Positions 52,012 through 60,964 are shown, counted from the stretch's first letter. The stretch is DNA of 64,000 bases from JAJPHI01 sp035541875 (GCA_035541875.1 DATKML010000005.1:20122-84121), one strand, 5' to 3'. Notes: generated by a model not told the origin, from the letters alone. Program-made: numbers and translations.

Positions 52012-53033
52012 TGAGCGATATCACACTGATTGAAGACACTACGCACGGCACGATTACCGACGCGCTGACCAATAGCGTTATCGAGGCCTCCGAGAAATGC
52101 ACTTGGGCCGGTTCGGTGTGGGAGAAGCTCGAAGCGCAGGGGCTCACTCAGCCCTCAGCGATCGCCGAAGATCCCGCCGAAGCCTTCGAGATCGAAGCTG
52201 CAATTATCCGCGCGAGTGCCGCGACGGCTGTGCCGCTGCCGGTCGCCGAGACCGCGCTCGCTGGATGGATTCTCGCGCAGCACAAGATCGAGGCTCCTGC
52301 GGGGCCGCTGACGATCGCGGGCCTGAACGATGCGGATAAGCTCTCGTACAGCGGCGGGCAGGTGAGTGGTTCCGTCGAGCGTGTGCCGTGGGGTCGCGAT
52401 ACGAAAGCGATCGTCACAATTGCCGGTAATACGCTGGTCCTGCTCGACGCGAAGGCGGCGCAGATCACACACGGCATGAACATGGCGAACGAGCCGCGCG
52501 ATACGCTGAGCTTCGCGGCAGCGAAACCGCTGGCTGTCGGCGGCACCGTCGAGCGCGAAGCTCTTCTCGCGCGTGGGGCAGCGGTACGCGCCGTCCAACT
52601 CGCCGCCGCGGCAGCGCGAGTGCTCGAACTCACTGTCGAGTACGCGGGACAACGCAAACAATTTGGCAAACCGATCGGCGGGTTCCAGGCGATTCAGCAT
52701 CAGCTGGCCGCCGCCGCCAGCGAAGTAGCCGCCGCCCGAGTCGCGGCGCAGCAGGCCTATCGCGCTCTGGCCTCAGACAAAAACGTTCTGCTCGCCTCCG
52801 CGATCGCGAAGTCGCGTGCCAACGATGCGGCCGGAGCCGTCGCCCGGATGGCCCATCAGGTGCACGGCGCGATCGGCTACACGCAGGAGTATCAGTTGCA
52901 TCGCTTCACGCGACGGATTCAATCGTGGCGCGGCGAATTTGGCGCATCGGCCTATTGGAATCGGCGCATCGGCGAACTGGTCCTCGCGGATTCCCGCGGC
53001 ACACTCTGGGAGGTCGTCAGCGGAGTGGCATGA
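52011..53033 (+). CDS. acyl-CoA dehydrogenase, partner subunit
   Basis: A 340-residue ACAD-like protein that is shorter and less conserved in its N-terminal half. C-terminal family blocks are clear: LTVEYAGQRKQFGKPIGGFQ near 203 and MAHQVHGAIGYTQEYQLHRF near 282. The middle FAD/acyl-CoA-binding consensus is largely lost. Together with the one-base overlap to the upstream gene this suggests a heteromeric complex in which the two proteins share the FAD site. The substrate is probably a CoA ester of a branched or cyclic acid, by analogy only. Confidence 0.85.
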   Translation: MSDITLIEDTTHGTITDALTNSVIEASEKCTWAGSVWEKLEAQGLTQPSAIAEDPAEAFEIEAAIIRASAATAVPLPVAETALAGWILAQHKIEAPAGPLTIAGLNDADKLSYSGGQVSGSVERVPWGRDTKAIVTIAGNTLVLLDAKAAQITHGMNMANEPRDTLSFAAAKPLAVGGTVEREALLARGAAVRAVQLAAAAARVLELTVEYAGQRKQFGKPIGGFQAIQHQLAAAASEVAAARVAAQQAYRALASDKNVLLASAIAKSRANDAAGAVARMAHQVHGAIGYTQEYQLHRFTRRIQSWRGEFGASAYWNRRIGELVLADSRGTLWEVVSGVA

Positions 53034-53239
53034 GTGGCCTCGACTGGGCCCGCACCGTTGGAATCCTTTGCTTCAAGGTAACTGATAGTCTGCCTTATCT
53101 GTTACTGCGGTTTCGGAGCTCCAAGATTACGCGTACCGTCAAAGCGCAGAAGGAACTCCGCCGTTTCCATCGTATCCGAATATCGCTTGGAAACGTTAAG
53201 CCGACCACAAAAGAAGAGCTCCTAGCAAGCGTTGGTTAA
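53030..53239 (+). CDS. small ORF coupled to the acyl-CoA dehydrogenase pair, possible gene remnant
   Basis: 69 codons starting in an ATGA overlap with the preceding stop. The product begins MSGLDWARTVGILCFKV, which loosely recalls the N-terminus of CaiB/BaiF CoA-transferases, then becomes basic (RSSKITRTVKAQKELRRFHR) with no recognisable domain. It may be a truncated CoA-transferase left after deletion, or simply a chance frame. A weak hairpin, AAGCCA/TGGCTT at 53238-53257, follows it between convergent genes. Confidence 0.3.
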   Translation: MSGLDWARTVGILCFKVTDSLPYLLLRFRSSKITRTVKAQKELRRFHRIRISLGNVKPTTKEELLASVG

Positions 53240-53267
53240 GCCATACAAGCTTGGCTTGCGCCGTTAC

Positions 53268-54236
53268 TCAAAGTAGCTTCGGTAATACGCGATCGGTCAG
53301 CGCAAGAAAAGTCTCGTGGCTCAGTGGGGCGCCGATCATGTAATCGAGATGAGCTTCTTCGTGCAGGCGCAGGATCTCATCAGTGACGCACTCGACAGTT
53401 CCGTGGATCACAATTGAATCGACGTAGCGGCGCACCGGATCGTCGCCCATATTGAACTTGCCGGGATCTATATAGGTCTTGAGCAGCCACTGCGCGCCTT
53501 CACGCGCGACCTCGGCGGCTTCCCGATCGGTTGGCGCGATCGCGAGTAAGCGCGCCGTCGGGATATCCCGCCCCTCGATCGTGTAGCCATTCGCCGCGAG
53601 CTGGTCGCTGTAGTACTCCCAATTCTCCTTGGATTCGGTATGGGTTGCGTGCGGGCTCATCAGCACCGAATAACCCTTCGAGGCAGCCCAAGCCAGCGCT
53701 TCCTTGGACCCCGAGGCCATCCAGATCGGCGGCGTTGGCTGTTGCAGCGGCTTGGGCAGCACCTCAACATCTTCGAAGCTGAAATACTTACCCTTGTAGG
53801 TAAGGCGCTCGTTCTTCCACGCCTTGACTACTATATCGACGACTTCATGGAAGCGTGCCGTACTCTCCTCTATCGGGACGCCGAAGGTCTTGAACTCGCG
53901 CGTATCGAAGCCGCGTCCAGCGCCCCAGTTCACGCGGCCACCCGAAAGGATATCGAGCAGCGCGATCTCTTCGGCCAGGCGGAGCGGATGGTAAAAGCCG
54001 GCGAGCGTGACTCCCGCCCCTATGCGCAGGTTTTTGGTGCGCGCAGCGGCGTGCGCACCCATCACTGGGATCGAGGGACATACGCTGTAATCACTGAAAT
54101 GATGCTCAGTCAGCCAGACCGCGTCATAACCGCCGCGATCCATTATCTCGATACGCTGCAGTGCGCGTGCATAAACCGTTTCGAGTTTCTGCCGACGCTC
54201 GGGCCAACTGAAGAATTGCAGAATACCAACTTTCAA
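53268..54236 (-). CDS. LLM-class (luciferase-like) flavin-dependent oxidoreductase
   Basis: A 322-residue bacterial-luciferase-like TIM barrel using FMN or F420. Family blocks: RGGYDAVWLTEHHFSDYSV near 34, AARTKNLRIGAGVTLAGFYH near 62, LSGGRVNWGAGRGFDTREF near 93, and PTPPIWMASGSKEALAWAAS near 165. I choose the TTG at 54236, which has GGAGGG seven bases upstream and gives the usual start LKVGIL. The frame's first codon, a GTG at 54251, would lie on that ribosome site. Likely a monooxygenase or hydride-transfer enzyme of the catabolic neighbourhood. It lies 31 bases after the monooxygenase gene. Confidence 0.88.
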   Translation of the reverse strand: MKVGILQFFSWPERRQKLETVYARALQRIEIMDRGGYDAVWLTEHHFSDYSVCPSIPVMGAHAAARTKNLRIGAGVTLAGFYHPLRLAEEIALLDILSGGRVNWGAGRGFDTREFKTFGVPIEESTARFHEVVDIVVKAWKNERLTYKGKYFSFEDVEVLPKPLQQPTPPIWMASGSKEALAWAASKGYSVLMSPHATHTESKENWEYYSDQLAANGYTIEGRDIPTARLLAIAPTDREAAEVAREGAQWLLKTYIDPGKFNMGDDPVRRYVDSIVIHGTVECVTDEILRLHEEAHLDYMIGAPLSHETFLALTDRVLPKLL

Positions 54237-54267
54237 TGCGATGCCCTCCACGTCCGGCTTTAGCCGT

Positions 54268-55719
54268 CTAGCGCACTGTGTAATCTTGCCACTGAACTTC
54301 TCTGGTCGCCTCGCGATACTCGCGCGTATCGCCGCTCCAGTTTTGCGTATTCAGCCCATCGTTCGTCTTGTACCAGCTGCTGCATCCGGGGTCCGCCCAA
54401 GTCATCTTCGCCAGGCGGTCCTGAATCTGGCTATTGAAGCGCTTCTGCGCGCTCTCCGTGACTTCGATCGCCGCGAACTTCCGCGCCTCCATCGCCTTGA
54501 GGCACTGGATTATGTATTCGGTCTGCCGCTCGATCATGAAGGTGATCGAGTTATGACCGAGGTTGGTATTCGGCCCGTAGATCAAAAACATATTCGGGAA
54601 GTTGGCGACGGTCAGGCCGAGATACGCCTTGGCGCCATCCTTCCACGCGTCGGCCAGCTTAATTCCGCCGCGCCCGGAGATATCGACCGACAAATGCCAT
54701 CCCGTGGTCTCGAAGCCGGTCGCATATACCAGGACGTCGTGCTGATGGGTCACGCCCTCTTTGGTGACGATCCCCTCGGGCACGATACGGTCGATTGCCG
54801 TGGTTTCGAGCGTGACGTTATCGCGCATCAGCGCCGGGTAATAATCGTCGGCAAAGAGGATGCGCTTGCATCCGATTGGATAGTTCGGCGTCAGCTTGCG
54901 CCGCAGTTCAGGATCGGAGACTTGCGTGTTCAGCAGGTTGATCGCCTGTTCGGTGAAATGGGCACGACCCGCCTCGGTAAAGCCGAACGCCTGATAAAAG
55001 ACCGCGTCGAAGAGCAGATAGAGATGTTCGCGCTCGGCTGACCCAACTTCGGGCACACTCGCCAGCACGCGCCGCTCATTCTCGGTGATCGGGCGATCGA
55101 GGCGCGGGAGGAGCCAGTTCGCCGTACGCTGATAGACCGTCAAATGGCCCGCGATCTTCGCCACCTCCGGAATAATCTGAACAGCGCTCGCTGCCGATCC
55201 GATTATGCCAACGCGCTTACCCGTCAGATCAACGCTGTGATTCCACTGTGCCGAATGGAAGGCCGGACCGGCAAAGCTTTCGCGACCGGCGATAGCGGGG
55301 AGCTGCGGGCGGTTGAGCTGTCCGAGCGCCACGACCAGCGCCTTCGATTCGTAGGTACCGCCCTGCGCGTCAGTCACTTTCCAGACTGATCGAGCTTCAT
55401 CCCAGGTGGCCGATCGACCGCCCGTTCCAACCTTCAAATGCGGTCGGAGGCCGAATTGATCGGCCAAATCCTCGGTGTATTGCTGCACTTCCGCAGCGCG
55501 GGGAAACAGATGGCTCCATTTGAGCGTCTTGGCAAAGGAGAACTGGTAGAGCGCGACCGGCACGTCGCAGGCGCATCCGGGGTAAGTGTTCTCGCGCCAG
55601 GTGCCGCCGACCCTCGTTGCCTTCTCCAGAATCACGAAGTCGTTGAAGTCGGCTTTCTTGAGATGCGCCCCCACGCACAATCCGCCCAGCCCTGCTCCGA
55701 TAACGACCGCGTCACTCAT
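54268..55719 (-). CDS. flavin-containing (Baeyer-Villiger type) monooxygenase
   Basis: A 483-residue FAD/NADPH monooxygenase. The first Rossmann motif is VIGAGLGGLCVGAHLKKA at 5-22, followed by RVGGTWRENTYPGCACDVP near 37. The Baeyer-Villiger fingerprint F-x-G-x3-H-x3-W is present as FAGPAFHSAQW near 147. The second nucleotide site VGIIGSAASAVQIIPEVA near 168 departs from strict GxGxxG by alanine and serine. BVMOs insert oxygen next to ketones to give esters or lactones. The ATG at 55719 is chosen over a frame start at 55770. It probably shares a transcript with the LLM gene. Confidence 0.9.
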   Translation of the reverse strand: MSDAVVIGAGLGGLCVGAHLKKADFNDFVILEKATRVGGTWRENTYPGCACDVPVALYQFSFAKTLKWSHLFPRAAEVQQYTEDLADQFGLRPHLKVGTGGRSATWDEARSVWKVTDAQGGTYESKALVVALGQLNRPQLPAIAGRESFAGPAFHSAQWNHSVDLTGKRVGIIGSAASAVQIIPEVAKIAGHLTVYQRTANWLLPRLDRPITENERRVLASVPEVGSAEREHLYLLFDAVFYQAFGFTEAGRAHFTEQAINLLNTQVSDPELRRKLTPNYPIGCKRILFADDYYPALMRDNVTLETTAIDRIVPEGIVTKEGVTHQHDVLVYATGFETTGWHLSVDISGRGGIKLADAWKDGAKAYLGLTVANFPNMFLIYGPNTNLGHNSITFMIERQTEYIIQCLKAMEARKFAAIEVTESAQKRFNSQIQDRLAKMTWADPGCSSWYKTNDGLNTQNWSGDTREYREATREVQWQDYTVR

Positions 55720-55921
55720 GTTGTCGATTCCTCCGCCTTCGCCCGCGTGAATCGGCGAGCGTATTCGCAAGAATCCATTATGAACGAAAGTTCAGTGCTC
55801 AAAAAAGCGTTAGAAAGCGCTCGAATTCGCCAGCCAACCCGAAAATTTAATGCTGCTTTGTCCTTTACCGGCGGGCTTAATGGAAGCCGGTACTACAACG
55901 AGAGGGTTGGGGGGCAAAGGG

Positions 55922-56737
55922 ATGGATCATCAGGATCAGCGCAACTTCCGCTTTATCGGCTTCGGGGCCTTGGCGATTTTTCTATTGATCGTCCTGTCGC
56001 GCTTTTCGCCAATCGCCGTTGTACCGGCCGGCCACGTCGGGGTTCTGACAGTCTTCGGGCGGGTGACGGGACAGGTGCTCCACGAGGGGATGAACTTCAT
56101 CAACCCGCTCGCGCGGCCCCATCTGCTGTCGATCCGAACGCAAGAAATGAAGGAGAGCTCAGCGGTACCATCAAGCGAGGGCCTGATCCTCAAGATGGAT
56201 ACCTCGCTGCTTTATCACGTCGATCCGTCGCAGGCCTCGCAGCTCTATCAGAAGGTCGGCGAGGACTACGTGTACGTAATCGTCGAGCCGCTGCTCCGTT
56301 CTTCGATTCGTGAGGCGACGGCGGAGAACACGGCGAGCGCTCTTTATACCAGCGGTCGCGAGCTGGTCGCCCAGCGCATCATGACCGAGTTGAGCAAATC
56401 GCTCGCGCCGCGCGGAATCGTGGTCGAGAACGTCCTCCTCCGCGATATCCAACTGCCGGAAACGCTTAGTTCAGCGATCGAGGCGAAGCAGAAAGCCGAG
56501 CAGGAATCGCTCCAGATGCAATATGTGCTGACGAAGGAGAAGCAGGAGGCCGAACGCAAGCGCGTCGAGGCTCAGGGTATCGCGGATTTCCAGAAGATCG
56601 TCACGGCCGGTATCAGCGACCAGCTTCTGCAATGGAAGGGAATCGAGGCCACAGAAAAACTCGCTTCGTCGCAGAACACGAAAATCGTCGTGGTCGGCGG
56701 CGGCAAAACCGGTCTGCCGTTAATCCTGGGGCAGTAA
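55922..56737 (+). CDS. SPFH/prohibitin-like membrane protein (band 7)
   Basis: A 271-residue protein with one N-terminal membrane helix (about 12-32) and a band-7/prohibitin domain. Key blocks: VGVLTVFGRVTGQVLHEGMN near 39, KMDTSLLYHVDPSQASQLYQ near 90, VEPLLRSSIREATAEN near 121, then a coiled-coil (AIEAKQKAEQESLQMQ; TKEKQEAERKRVEAQG). Such proteins form ring-shaped membrane scaffolds. The ATG at 55922 follows a G-rich stretch. An open frame extends upstream to 55850 but adds a poor leader. It is 71 bases before the PRISE-type gene. Confidence 0.88.
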   Translation: MDHQDQRNFRFIGFGALAIFLLIVLSRFSPIAVVPAGHVGVLTVFGRVTGQVLHEGMNFINPLARPHLLSIRTQEMKESSAVPSSEGLILKMDTSLLYHVDPSQASQLYQKVGEDYVYVIVEPLLRSSIREATAENTASALYTSGRELVAQRIMTELSKSLAPRGIVVENVLLRDIQLPETLSSAIEAKQKAEQESLQMQYVLTKEKQEAERKRVEAQGIADFQKIVTAGISDQLLQWKGIEATEKLASSQNTKIVVVGGGKTGLPLILGQ

Positions 56738-56808
56738 GCCAGCGCCTTTCCTTTGCCTTTTTTCATTGCGCGGAGTATCTCCCGCCCAGATACTTCCGTG
56801 CGGGTGAG

Positions 56809-57900
56809 ATGATGGCAAAGCGCAAGGTTCTGGTTACGGGTGCATCGGGTGTTGTCGGGATGGGTGCGGTGCGCCACTTCGCCGAGACCGACGGATGGGA
56901 CGTTACCGGCGTTTCGCGACGACTACCGCCGCCGATCAAGGGTGCAGAGCTGAATTCCCTCGATCTGCTCGATCGCAAACGATGCGAAGAGGTCTTCGGC
57001 CAGATGGCCGATGTCACTGACGTCGTCTTCGCGGCGCTCAACGAAAAGCCGGGACTCTTCGAAGGATGGCAAGACCGGCAGCAGATGGAGATCAATCTCA
57101 CGATGCTGCGGAACACGCTCGAGCCGCTCGAAGCCGTCGCCAAGAATCTGAATCATATTTCGCTGCTGCAGGGCACCAAGGCGTATGGCGTTCATCTGGG
57201 GCCTATTGCGATTCCGGCGCGCGAGCGATCGCCGCGCCATCAGCACGAAAATTTCTATTTCCTGCAGGAGGACTACCTGCGCACGCGCCAGCAAGGTAAG
57301 CGATGGCACTGGACGGTATGGCGCCCGCAACTGGTGATCGGTGAAGCAATCGGTGCGAACCTCAACGTTATCCCGCCGCTCGGCGTCTATGCGGCTATCC
57401 GACGCGAGGCAGGGCTGCCGTTATGTTTCCCGGGTGGCGATCCATTTGTTTTTGAGATGGTCGATACCGACCTGCTGGGAAAGGCCTATGAATGGGCCGC
57501 GGGCGCATCGACGGCCCGCAACGAGATTTTCAACATCACCAACGGCGACGTCTTCGTATGGCAGGAGCTGTGGCCGGCGATCGCTGACGCCTTCGGGATG
57601 AGGCCCGGTCCGCACGAACCGGTAATGCTCTCGCAGGAGCTCCTGCACGGCGCCGAGCAATGGGCCTCAATCGTCCGCAAGTACAATCTCGCGGCTCCGA
57701 CCGACCTGAAGACCTTCATCGGCGAATCGATCCATGTCGTCGATTTCGCGATGGGATGCGGCATGTCAGACCGGCCGCCGATCCTGGTCAGCACGGTGAA
57801 GCTGCGGCAGGCCGGTTTCCACGACTGTATCGACTCTGAAGATATGATGCGGAAGTGGATCAAGCGCTATCAGGAAGCGCGTTTGCTGCCGCCTGTTTGA
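56809..57900 (+). CDS. PRISE-type NAD(P)H reductase (progesterone 5-beta-reductase/iridoid-synthase-like SDR)
   Basis: A 363-residue atypical short-chain dehydrogenase. The nucleotide-binding loop is VLVTGASGVVGMGAVRHF near 7-24. The catalytic Lys and Tyr of the PRISE subfamily can be placed as about Lys124 in LLQGTKAYGVH and about Tyr150 in NFYFLQEDYL. Family members reduce activated C=C bonds of enones. Length suits the subfamily. Two ATGs (56809 and 56812) are equivalent starts. It is convergent with the TetR gene and may be read through from the prohibitin-like gene. Confidence 0.85.
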   Translation: MMAKRKVLVTGASGVVGMGAVRHFAETDGWDVTGVSRRLPPPIKGAELNSLDLLDRKRCEEVFGQMADVTDVVFAALNEKPGLFEGWQDRQQMEINLTMLRNTLEPLEAVAKNLNHISLLQGTKAYGVHLGPIAIPARERSPRHQHENFYFLQEDYLRTRQQGKRWHWTVWRPQLVIGEAIGANLNVIPPLGVYAAIRREAGLPLCFPGGDPFVFEMVDTDLLGKAYEWAAGASTARNEIFNITNGDVFVWQELWPAIADAFGMRPGPHEPVMLSQELLHGAEQWASIVRKYNLAAPTDLKTFIGESIHVVDFAMGCGMSDRPPILVSTVKLRQAGFHDCIDSEDMMRKWIKRYQEARLLPPV

Positions 57901-57919
57901 TCGCGCAACGGCACTGGAA

Positions 57920-58576
57920 TCAGGGCTCCTCGCCGACAAGATGAGCGACTATATCGCGCACGAACTCTCGCCACTCCCCGTCTTCGAGGAGATTCGGGTA
58001 GAGCGTATCGACGTGCGCCAGTCCTGCCGTCAGCACCATGAGGAGTCGAGCGGTTTTGTCCGCATCGAACAAGGGCTTCAGCCGATGCTCACGGCGTCCG
58101 GTCTCGATACGGGTGCGCGTATCCTGCGCCATCCGCTCGCTGAACTCGCGCAAGAGTCGCGCTACGCGTCGATCACGACTCGCCACTGTGTGGAGTTCAA
58201 TCACGATACGCCGCAGCCGGCGCGACGCCGGATCGATATAGTGCGCCACCATCTTGGGAAGGAGATTGGCGCGCCCACTATCACCCCGCATGTGCTGCGC
58301 GATAGGTAATGCCGTCAGCGCACGCCGCATCACGTCGAGAAGCAACTCACCCTTGGCGCTAAAATGGCGATAGAGCGCGCCCACCGTCAGATCGGCGTGC
58401 GCCGCGATTGCATCGACCGAGGTCGCATCAAAGCCGTGTTTCGCGAACAGCTCTTCGGCCGCATCGAGGATACGATCGCGGGTGGACTTGGCATTCAGCC
58501 GGGTGTTTTTTGGGGGTCTGCCGATACGGCGCGGCGGCGCCTTGACCACCTTCTTCGATGCGTGTGTGCTTCTCAC
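57920..58576 (-). CDS. TetR/AcrR family transcriptional regulator
   Basis: About 218 residues. After a basic leader (VVKAPPRRIGRPPKNTRL), the DNA-binding domain is TRDRILDAAEELFAKHGFD, then the HTH SVDAIAAHADLTVGALYRHF near 55-75. The C-terminal ligand domain is typical in length. The start is uncertain: the frame is open to a TTG at 58657, but that would make the palindrome at 58629-58642 coding, so I place the start at the GTG at 58576. Divergent orientation to the Rieske gene and an operator-like palindrome in its promoter support local repression. Confidence 0.85.
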   Translation of the reverse strand: MRSTHASKKVVKAPPRRIGRPPKNTRLNAKSTRDRILDAAEELFAKHGFDATSVDAIAAHADLTVGALYRHFSAKGELLLDVMRRALTALPIAQHMRGDSGRANLLPKMVAHYIDPASRRLRRIVIELHTVASRDRRVARLLREFSERMAQDTRTRIETGRREHRLKPLFDADKTARLLMVLTAGLAHVDTLYPNLLEDGEWREFVRDIVAHLVGEEP

Positions 58577-58617
58577 TCCTAACAGAACTAGCTGTCCGCG
58601 AAGGGATTCGTCAACGC

Positions 58618-58647
58618 TTGACAGAAAAAGTAAGCGCTTACTATCAT
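58618..58647 (+). promoter_or_regulatory. sigma-70 promoter with embedded palindromic operator
   Basis: TTGACA at 58618-58623 and TATCAT at 58642-58647 are separated by 18 bases and point to the Rieske gene. The spacer contains AGTAAGCGCTTACT (58629-58642), a perfect 14-bp palindrome that also touches the first base of the -10 box. A dimeric repressor bound there would block RNA polymerase. The adjacent TetR protein is the obvious candidate. The Rieske ATG lies about 45 bases downstream of the expected start site. Confidence 0.7.
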
Positions 58648-58697
58648 TACGCTTCAAGTTTGCGGTAACCGATCACATCAAGAGGAAGACGCCACAC

Positions 58698-59912
58698 ATG
58701 GATAACGCCTTCGCCGATCAGATTCGTACTCGGGCGCAGAGTGAAAAAACGCGCAGGAGTTATCCCGAGGGATTCCCCGCGCTGCCGCCGGTTCCAGCCG
58801 AGCGTTACTGCGACCCCGCTTTCTTCGAACTCGAACGTAAGTACGTCTTCGGCTGCAACTGGCTCTTCGTCGCACATGTCGATGAGTTGCCCGAAGCCGG
58901 CGACGTGATCCTGCTCGATCAGTTCCCGCAACCACTGCTGCTCGTACGCGGGACCGACGGCCAGATCCGATGCTTCTTCAACACCTGCCGCCATCGCGGT
59001 GCCCCACTCGTCCGCGAGCCTCGCGCCAAGGTAAAGACGCGGCTCGTCTGCCAGTATCACAGTTGGTCCTACGACCTCGAAGGACGATTACACGGCATCC
59101 CAGACAGTGAGAATTTCACGGGTCTCGACAAGGCGTGCCTGGGACTCGGCACGGTGCGATGCGATACGTGGGCCGGGATGATCTTCATCAACCTGGATCC
59201 CAACGCGATACCTCTGCGCGAATTTCTTGCGCCTGTGATGCAAACCGCGGACGAGGAGATTGGCGATAGTGCGGGGAGCCCCTCTCGTTTCGTGCGCAAA
59301 ACGGTGCGACGCTTGCGCGGCAACTGGAAGCTCGCGATCGACGCGAATATCGAGACCTATCATGTGAACACGGTGCATCCGGGGCTCGCGCCGGTCCTCG
59401 AGCAGAAAGGTACCGCGATCTGGTTGATGGCCAATGGTCATTCGCGGATGTTCACCTCGCAGCGGGTTCCACTGGAACGCAATCCGTTGTTGGGCCGTTT
59501 CCCTAACGTGAATCCGGTGGCGAACGAAGGAGTATACGCCTACCTGATCTACCCCAATACGGTGACGGTAATCTCACCCACACTGATTTTCACGACGCAG
59601 ACCTGGCCAGTCGCTCCGGGCGAGATGCGCTACGACGTCTACTACCTGATGGCCAACCCGATCGACGATCAAAATCGCAAAACGTACGAGCGCGCGATCG
59701 CAGCTACGGAGAAGATTCTGGAAGAGGACCTCGGCAATCTAGCCTTCATGCAGGCGTCATACGAGACCAAGACGATCGATTCGATTCCGCTGAACTATCA
59801 GGAACGACGGATTTACTATTTGCACGAGGCGATCGACCGCAATATCGGCGACGAGTTGATCCCGTCGCGTCTGCGGGTGCCGTCGATCCTTACGGATTTC
59901 GTCGAAGCTTAG
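58698..59912 (+). CDS. aromatic-ring-hydroxylating (Rieske) dioxygenase alpha subunit-like protein
   Basis: A 404-residue Rieske non-haem iron oxygenase subunit. The Rieske centre ligands are Cys97-x-His99 in CRHRGAPLV and Cys118-x2-His121 in CQYHSWSYD. The mononuclear-iron histidines are about 222 and 227 in ANIETYHVNTVH, with the bridging acid in the same helix. Members hydroxylate aromatics, steroids, or demethylate small molecules. No beta subunit, ferredoxin or reductase gene is next to it, so it probably forms alpha-only rings with shared electron carriers. A GAGGAAG site precedes the ATG at 58698. Confidence 0.93.
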   Translation: MDNAFADQIRTRAQSEKTRRSYPEGFPALPPVPAERYCDPAFFELERKYVFGCNWLFVAHVDELPEAGDVILLDQFPQPLLLVRGTDGQIRCFFNTCRHRGAPLVREPRAKVKTRLVCQYHSWSYDLEGRLHGIPDSENFTGLDKACLGLGTVRCDTWAGMIFINLDPNAIPLREFLAPVMQTADEEIGDSAGSPSRFVRKTVRRLRGNWKLAIDANIETYHVNTVHPGLAPVLEQKGTAIWLMANGHSRMFTSQRVPLERNPLLGRFPNVNPVANEGVYAYLIYPNTVTVISPTLIFTTQTWPVAPGEMRYDVYYLMANPIDDQNRKTYERAIAATEKILEEDLGNLAFMQASYETKTIDSIPLNYQERRIYYLHEAIDRNIGDELIPSRLRVPSILTDFVEA

Positions 59913-59948
59913 GGACACCTTGCACAAGTGAAGCTGTGCAGAGGTCCC
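59912..59948. terminator. hairpin between convergent Rieske and cyclase genes
   Basis: The segment starting GGGAC at 59912 with TGCACA at 59921-59926 pairs with TGTGCA at 59935-59940 and GAGGTCCC at 59941-59948, with small bulges. It lies in the 46-base gap between the two stops. No U-tract is seen, so a factor-independent role is unproven. Confidence 0.45.
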
Positions 59949-59958
59949 AAGCCGGTTC

Positions 59959-60930
59959 CTACTTAATCGCCACGATATTCGGCGGCGAGGCGTAACCGCC
60001 GACCACGTTGAGCGGCGCCGATACAACCATGAACTCGTAGCGGCCGTCCTTGGCGCAATCCTCGGCCAGATCTTCTAGATTGAACTGCTCTCCCAACGAC
60101 AGCCCGAGCAGCGGCAGCGCCAGCATATGCAGCGATTCTTTGTCCTGGCTGTCGAACGGATAAGCCTCCGCCGCGAACGCGTCGGTACCAAGTCCGGCAA
60201 CGCGGTTGTCCCATAGCCATTCAGCCATCGCCAGGCCGCCCTGCACACCGCATCCCTTGGCATTTTCGAGCGATCCGAGGCTCTTCTTCACTTCGGGCGA
60301 TGCATTGTAATAGGCGTTCATCCATCCGGTACGAATGAGCAGAACCGTCCCCGGCTTCAGCTCGCACTTCTGCGCCTTGAGCGCACCCTTCAATTCGTCG
60401 AGTGAATAGGTTTCCGGCTCGAGCGGATTGATCTTGCGTCCCGCGTTGGTGCAGTAGCGATAGACGTCGATCACCAGGCCGCGCCCGACGATCTTGTCCT
60501 TCCACTTATGCACGCCGATCTTCGAGGTGGTCTTGAGCTCCTGCGGTGTGACTCCGTTGTAGAATTTCTTCTCCCAGGTGAAGCCGACGTGACGCAGGCC
60601 GTCCCACTGGGTGCCTTCCTGCGTGTTGTAATTATCGAGCACGTCGTCGAATGCAAGGATGCCGTACTCCTCGTAGCTCTTAACCGTTGCCTTGGTCTCG
60701 ACCCGACCGCCGATCGGCGGATTCGCGTAACCAACCTGATTATCGAGGCGAAAGACTTTGCCCTCGCGAATCAGCTTGGCCGCTTCGACGATTCCTTCAG
60801 GCGTAAGGAAGTTGAAACATCCGACTTCGTCGTCATCGCCAAAGACGCCCCAGTTCGAATGCGCCGGTGCGCCGGCCTTGATCGGCAACTCCGAATATTT
60901 CGGGATCTTATTGAAATCAATTTTTGCCAT
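59959..60930 (-). CDS. cyclase family protein (kynurenine-formamidase-like metal hydrolase)
   Basis: A 323-residue PF04199-type protein. The family metal motif HxGTHxDxxxH is recognisable near residue 104 as QEGTQWDGLRH: the Asp and last His are kept, while the two leading His are Gln. Other blocks are WGVFGDDDEVGCFNFLTPEG near 27 and LLIRTGWMNAYYNA near 194. Family members hydrolyse N-formylkynurenine or cyclic amides/lactones, so a ring-opening role after a BVMO would be logical but is inference. GAGGAGA precedes the ATG. It lies downstream of the SDR gene on the same strand, 34 bases away. Confidence 0.85.
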   Translation of the reverse strand: MAKIDFNKIPKYSELPIKAGAPAHSNWGVFGDDDEVGCFNFLTPEGIVEAAKLIREGKVFRLDNQVGYANPPIGGRVETKATVKSYEEYGILAFDDVLDNYNTQEGTQWDGLRHVGFTWEKKFYNGVTPQELKTTSKIGVHKWKDKIVGRGLVIDVYRYCTNAGRKINPLEPETYSLDELKGALKAQKCELKPGTVLLIRTGWMNAYYNASPEVKKSLGSLENAKGCGVQGGLAMAEWLWDNRVAGLGTDAFAAEAYPFDSQDKESLHMLALPLLGLSLGEQFNLEDLAEDCAKDGRYEFMVVSAPLNVVGGYASPPNIVAIK

Positions 60931-60964
60931 GATGCTCTCCTCGATTTGCTACCGCGCTATGCGA

